A stretch of 64,000 bases of DNA from an uncultured Bacteroidales bacterium. Its GTDB lineage: Bacteria > Bacteroidota > Bacteroidia > Bacteroidales > F082. Below are positions 61,450 through 64,000 of the stretch, piece after piece (the stretch's first letter is position 1; the number at the start of each line of letters is the position of its first letter). A model generated the notes under the pieces. The model saw only the letters and a program-made list of their open reading frames with translations, ran no database searches and had not been told where the DNA came from. The translations under genes and the position numbers were made by a program. The stretch is taken from the NCBI GenBank assembly GCA_900317055.1, contig ONFF01000005.1:248001-312000 (forward strand), written 5' to 3'.

Positions 61450-61490
61450 GTTATCGTTCAAAAATATTCTCTACCTTTGCAGAATAACTA

Positions 61491-61639
61491 ACAACTACCA
61501 ACTGAATAATTGGTGTGGCTACCACAATGTGACAGTCCTACAACTGAACAACTGACAACTATTAATCTGGATTGCTTCGTTCCTTGCAATGACGCGAAGC
61601 GACAACTGAACAACTGAACAACTGAACAACTGACAACTA
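61491..61639. repeat. ACAACTGA octamer tracts flanking a REP-like repeat, before rpe
   Basis: Tracts of ACAACTGA-type octamers lie at 61491-61511, 61540-61562 and 61600-61639. Between the last two is TCTGGATTGCTTCGTTCCTTGC plus AATGACGCGAAGC, related to the hairpin at 46455. The last tract ends directly at the rpe start codon. Confidence 0.75.
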
Positions 61640-62289
61640 TGAACTTGATAGCCCCTTCCCTACTCTCTGCCGACTTCCTCAACCTGGAAGCCGACATCGA
61701 GATGGTCAACCGCAGCGTGGCCGACTGGTTCCACTGCGACGTGATGGACGGCCGCTTCGTGCCCAACATCTCCTTCGGCATCCCCGTGGTGCAAGCCATC
61801 AAGAAGAAAGCCCAGAAGCCCCTCGATGTCCACTTGATGATCGTGGAGCCAGAGAAGTACTTCGAGGCCTTCGCCAAGGCGGGCGCCGATATCATCACCT
61901 TCCACTACGAGGCCTGCACCCATATCCACCGTGCCGTGCAACAAATCAAAGCCCTCGGCATCCATGCTGGTGTGGTGCTCAACCCCCACACGCCCGTCAG
62001 CGTGCTTGAGGACATCCTCTGCGACCTGGATGTAGTACTTCTTATGTCGGTCAACCCAGGCTTCGGCGGACAACAATTCATCGAGCGCACATACGAAAAA
62101 ATCCGCAAGTTGCGTTTGATGATCAATGAACAACACGCTTCCGCCCTCATCGAAGTGGACGGCGGCGTCAACACAAAGAACGCCAAGGCTTTGTTCGAGG
62201 CGGGTGCCGACGTGCTCGTCGCAGGCAATGCGGTGTTTAAGTCGGAGAATCCGATGGAGGTAATCAAGGAACTGAAATTTTCCAAGTAA
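61639..62289 (+). CDS. rpe: Ribulose-phosphate 3-epimerase
   Basis: The 216-residue TIM-barrel enzyme interconverts ribulose-5- and xylulose-5-phosphate. It shows APSLLSADFLNLE at the start, DVMDGRFVPNISFG with catalytic Asp, DVHLMIVEP, LMSVNPGFGGQQFI and EVDGGVNTKNA. It works in the same pathway as the transketolase subunit at the other end of the window. Octamer repeats abut the start codon. No further operon partner is seen. Confidence 0.95.
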   Translation: MNLIAPSLLSADFLNLEADIEMVNRSVADWFHCDVMDGRFVPNISFGIPVVQAIKKKAQKPLDVHLMIVEPEKYFEAFAKAGADIITFHYEACTHIHRAVQQIKALGIHAGVVLNPHTPVSVLEDILCDLDVVLLMSVNPGFGGQQFIERTYEKIRKLRLMINEQHASALIEVDGGVNTKNAKALFEAGADVLVAGNAVFKSENPMEVIKELKFSK

Positions 62290-62333
62290 TACTTGCAGTT
62301 CTGAAAAAAAAGGCTTTTCTTTGCAGTAAAATA

Positions 62334-62362
62334 GTATTTGAAAATACGGTATTTGAAAATAC
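62334..62362. promoter_or_regulatory. Twin palindromes GTATTTGAAAATAC, putative operator
   Basis: Two identical copies of GTATTTGAAAATAC lie at 62334-62347 and 62349-62362, 15 bases apart, each an imperfect palindrome. They end 15 bases before the ATG of the ATPase gene, so a bound regulator would block transcription or early elongation. The regulator may be the ATPase itself or an unlinked protein. Confidence 0.6.
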
Positions 62363-62377
62363 TATAATTGAAATGAG

Positions 62378-63694
62378 ATGATTTTCTACGACAGAATCAA
62401 CGAGTTAAATGCCATAAACAAGGTAAAGGAGCGCAGTCGAAACGAAGCGCAGATGACGGTTTTGATGGGTCGGAGGCGCATCGGAAAAACCGAATTGGCG
62501 CGTCGTTGCAATGATGAAACTTTGCTTTATTTTTTCGTAGCACGGAAAACAGAAGCTCTTTTGTGTCAAGATTTTATACGCGAGGCCGAGGAACGCTTGG
62601 GCATCCCGATTGGTTGGCCATCGTCGTTTTCCGAACTGTTCCGTTACCTTCTCAAATACGCCGAAAATCATCCTCTCACGCTAATCATCGACGAGTTTCA
62701 GGAGTTCCAAAGGGTCAATCCGTCGATATTCAGTGACATGCAGCGCGACTGGGATCTTCACAAAAGAACAAGTCGCATGAACCTAATCATCAGCGGATCT
62801 GTCTTCTCTTTGATGAAACGGATCTTCGAAGATTCCAAAGAGCCACTTTTCGGACGCGCTAACCAAAGCCTGCTTCTAAAGCCCTTCACGACAGATGTCC
62901 TGAAACAAATCCTTTCAAGCCACAATGCCGACTACACTCCCGACGATTTACTTGCCCTTTATGCCGTCACCGGAGGCGTGCCGTGGTATGTGGCCTTACT
63001 TATGGACAATGGTAAAACAAACAAAACCAGCATTTTGTCCTATCTTACCGAGGTCAACTCACCTTTCATTAACGAAGGAAAGAACATACTTATTGAAGAG
63101 TTTGGCAGCGATTACGCGATGCACTTTTCCATCCTAACCTGCCTAGCCGGTGGACAATTAACCCGGGGAGAAATAGAATCCCAATTAGGTGCCAACAACA
63201 TTGGAAGTTATCTTATCAGGTTGGAAAATTACTACAACTTAATTGAGAAAAGACTGCCAATCTTTGCCAAAGAAAACGCAAAAAAAGTCCGTTACACTTT
63301 GAATGACAGGTTTTTGGACTTATGGTTTCGCTTCTTCTATAAGTACCAAGATTTTGTGGCCAACAATGCTTTATCCCAATTAGGCCGTGTCATTGAGCGC
63401 GATTTCGACACCTATTCGGGTTTTGCGCTCGAACGGTACTTTGAGCAGAAATTCCGCGAAAAAGGCTACTACACCCGTATCGGCAAGTTTTGGGATCGCA
63501 AAGGCAAGAATGAAATTGACCTAGTTGCAGTCAATGAAATCGATGGAATAGCCGAAGTATATGAAATAAAACGCGACCGCAAGCGTTACGATGAAAAGAC
63601 TTTGAAAGAAAAAACGGAAGTGCTCATACAAAACTGCAAAGAATTACACGGAATGGACATCAGATTGGGAGTTCTTTCTTTGGAAGACCTTTAA
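62378..63694 (+). CDS. Archaeal-type AAA ATPase with DUF234 nuclease-like domain
   Basis: The 438-residue protein has a P-loop in VLMGRRRIGKTELA (about 29-42), Walker B LTLIIDEFQEFQ and sensor ISGSVFSLMKRIF. A winged-helix segment follows (TRGEIESQLGANNIGSYLIR). The C-terminal domain is DUF234-like with a PD-(D/E)xK pattern: GYYTRIGKFWDRKGKNEIDL and IAEVYEIKRDR. Such ATPases are abundant in archaea and Bacteroidetes; the biological role is not established, though links to mobile DNA are suspected. Twin palindromes directly upstream suggest tight regulation. It stands alone. Confidence 0.85.
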   Translation: MIFYDRINELNAINKVKERSRNEAQMTVLMGRRRIGKTELARRCNDETLLYFFVARKTEALLCQDFIREAEERLGIPIGWPSSFSELFRYLLKYAENHPLTLIIDEFQEFQRVNPSIFSDMQRDWDLHKRTSRMNLIISGSVFSLMKRIFEDSKEPLFGRANQSLLLKPFTTDVLKQILSSHNADYTPDDLLALYAVTGGVPWYVALLMDNGKTNKTSILSYLTEVNSPFINEGKNILIEEFGSDYAMHFSILTCLAGGQLTRGEIESQLGANNIGSYLIRLENYYNLIEKRLPIFAKENAKKVRYTLNDRFLDLWFRFFYKYQDFVANNALSQLGRVIERDFDTYSGFALERYFEQKFREKGYYTRIGKFWDRKGKNEIDLVAVNEIDGIAEVYEIKRDRKRYDEKTLKEKTEVLIQNCKELHGMDIRLGVLSLEDL

Positions 63695-63826
63695 TAGTTA
63701 GGAGATAGCAGTTGTTCAGTTGGGAGTTATCAGTTAGGAGTTAGGAATCTAGAAATATTAAATCTTGAAATATATAAACAACGATTAAACAATTAAACAA
63801 TCAACAATTCAACAATTCAACAAACT
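63694..63826. repeat. Octamer-type repeats before pepD
   Basis: CAGTTGTTCAGTTGGGAGTT and related units (63710-63745) are reverse-orientation relatives of the ACAACTGA tracts. They are followed by ACAATTCA/AACAATTAA units (63781-63822) that end at the pepD start codon. Confidence 0.55.
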
Positions 63827-64000
63827 ATGAGTAACGACATCCTGAAATTAAAGCCGGAAGGCATTTGGAAAGAGTTCAACGGCATCCTCGGTGTGCCGCG
63901 TCCATCAAAGAAGGAAGCCAAAATGGTGGCTTACCTCGAACAATGGGCAAAAGACCATAACATCAGCTACGTCAAGGAAGACTGTGGCAACATCATCATG
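63827..64000 (+). CDS. pepD: Aminoacyl-histidine dipeptidase, N-terminal part
   Basis: The frame from ATG 63827 runs off the window after 58 codons. It reads MSNDILKLKPEGIWKEFNGI, LGVPRPSKKEAKMVAYLEQW and AKDHNISYVKEDCGNIIM. This is the conserved N-terminus of PepD/Xaa-His dipeptidase (M20 family), where WKEFxxIxxVPRPSKxE is characteristic. The enzyme is a zinc dipeptidase of the cytoplasm. The metal ligands lie beyond the window. Confidence 0.85.
   Translation, partial: MSNDILKLKPEGIWKEFNGILGVPRPSKKEAKMVAYLEQWAKDHNISYVKEDCGNIIM

Overview
The window looks like a chromosomal segment from a member of the order Bacteroidales, probably an uncultured gut or rumen lineage. Several signs agree. Start codons lack Shine-Dalgarno sequences. 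Many genes are preceded by the Bacteroidetes -7 element TAnnTTTGc. Secreted proteins end in type IX secretion (T9SS) sorting domains. There is a BspA-like leucine-rich repeat protein, a C10 (streptopain-like) protease, a DUF3078 protein and a radical SAM/lipoprotein cassette. T9SS signals argue against Bacteroides in the strict sense. No rRNA, CRISPR array or intact transposase was seen.

Layout. 1-1.5 kb holds the transketolase N-terminal subunit, an ATPase remnant and a tiny basic protein. 1.5-6.6 kb is a minus-strand cluster: a pseudokinase-AAA+ fusion, a membrane-anchored WG-repeat protein, an unknown protein and a DUF3298 lipoprotein. 7.1-12.3 kb encodes a C10 protease and a BspA-like surface protein, followed by a small HTH regulator. 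13-21.9 kb carries a TPM-domain protein, a TPR protein, a small-multidrug-export-family protein, aroE, rlmD, aroK, and a radical SAM/SPASM enzyme with two paralogous lipoproteins that carry repeated YG(S/T)PE motifs. 22.1-28.1 kb is one 2011-residue modular T9SS cargo protein. 28.2-38.1 kb contains a beta-propeller-like protein, a DUF58 protein, thioredoxin, an exonuclease-fused DNA polymerase III alpha subunit, another T9SS protein and an EamA transporter.

38.3-51.3 kb is mostly core genes: rpsP, a hemerythrin protein with an overlapping LuxR-type regulator, a YebC protein, a degenerate class III cyclase homologue, a DUF3078 protein, dTDP-4-dehydrorhamnose reductase, phosphoglucomutase, tRNA-Met, an SH3 lipoprotein, rpsO, pnp and the primary sigma factor. 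51.3-60.4 kb is an accessory defence-like island: PIN, ImmA/IrrE and XRE genes, then an Eco57I-type DNA methylase and a PLD-SNF2 helicase. The helicase is preceded by a roughly 280-nt leader full of mutually exclusive inverted repeats. 60.6-64 kb holds an unknown protein, rpe, an archaeal-type ATPase with twin palindromes upstream, and the start of pepD.

Intergenic DNA is rich in short tandem heptamers and octamers and in dispersed palindromes. The best candidates for undescribed biology are the radical SAM cassette with repeated lipoprotein motifs, the two-gene PLD-helicase/methylase system with its structured leader and an in-frame tail remnant suggesting specificity-domain exchange, and the pseudokinase-AAA+/WG-repeat cluster. 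All functional statements rest on motifs read by eye; no database search was run.
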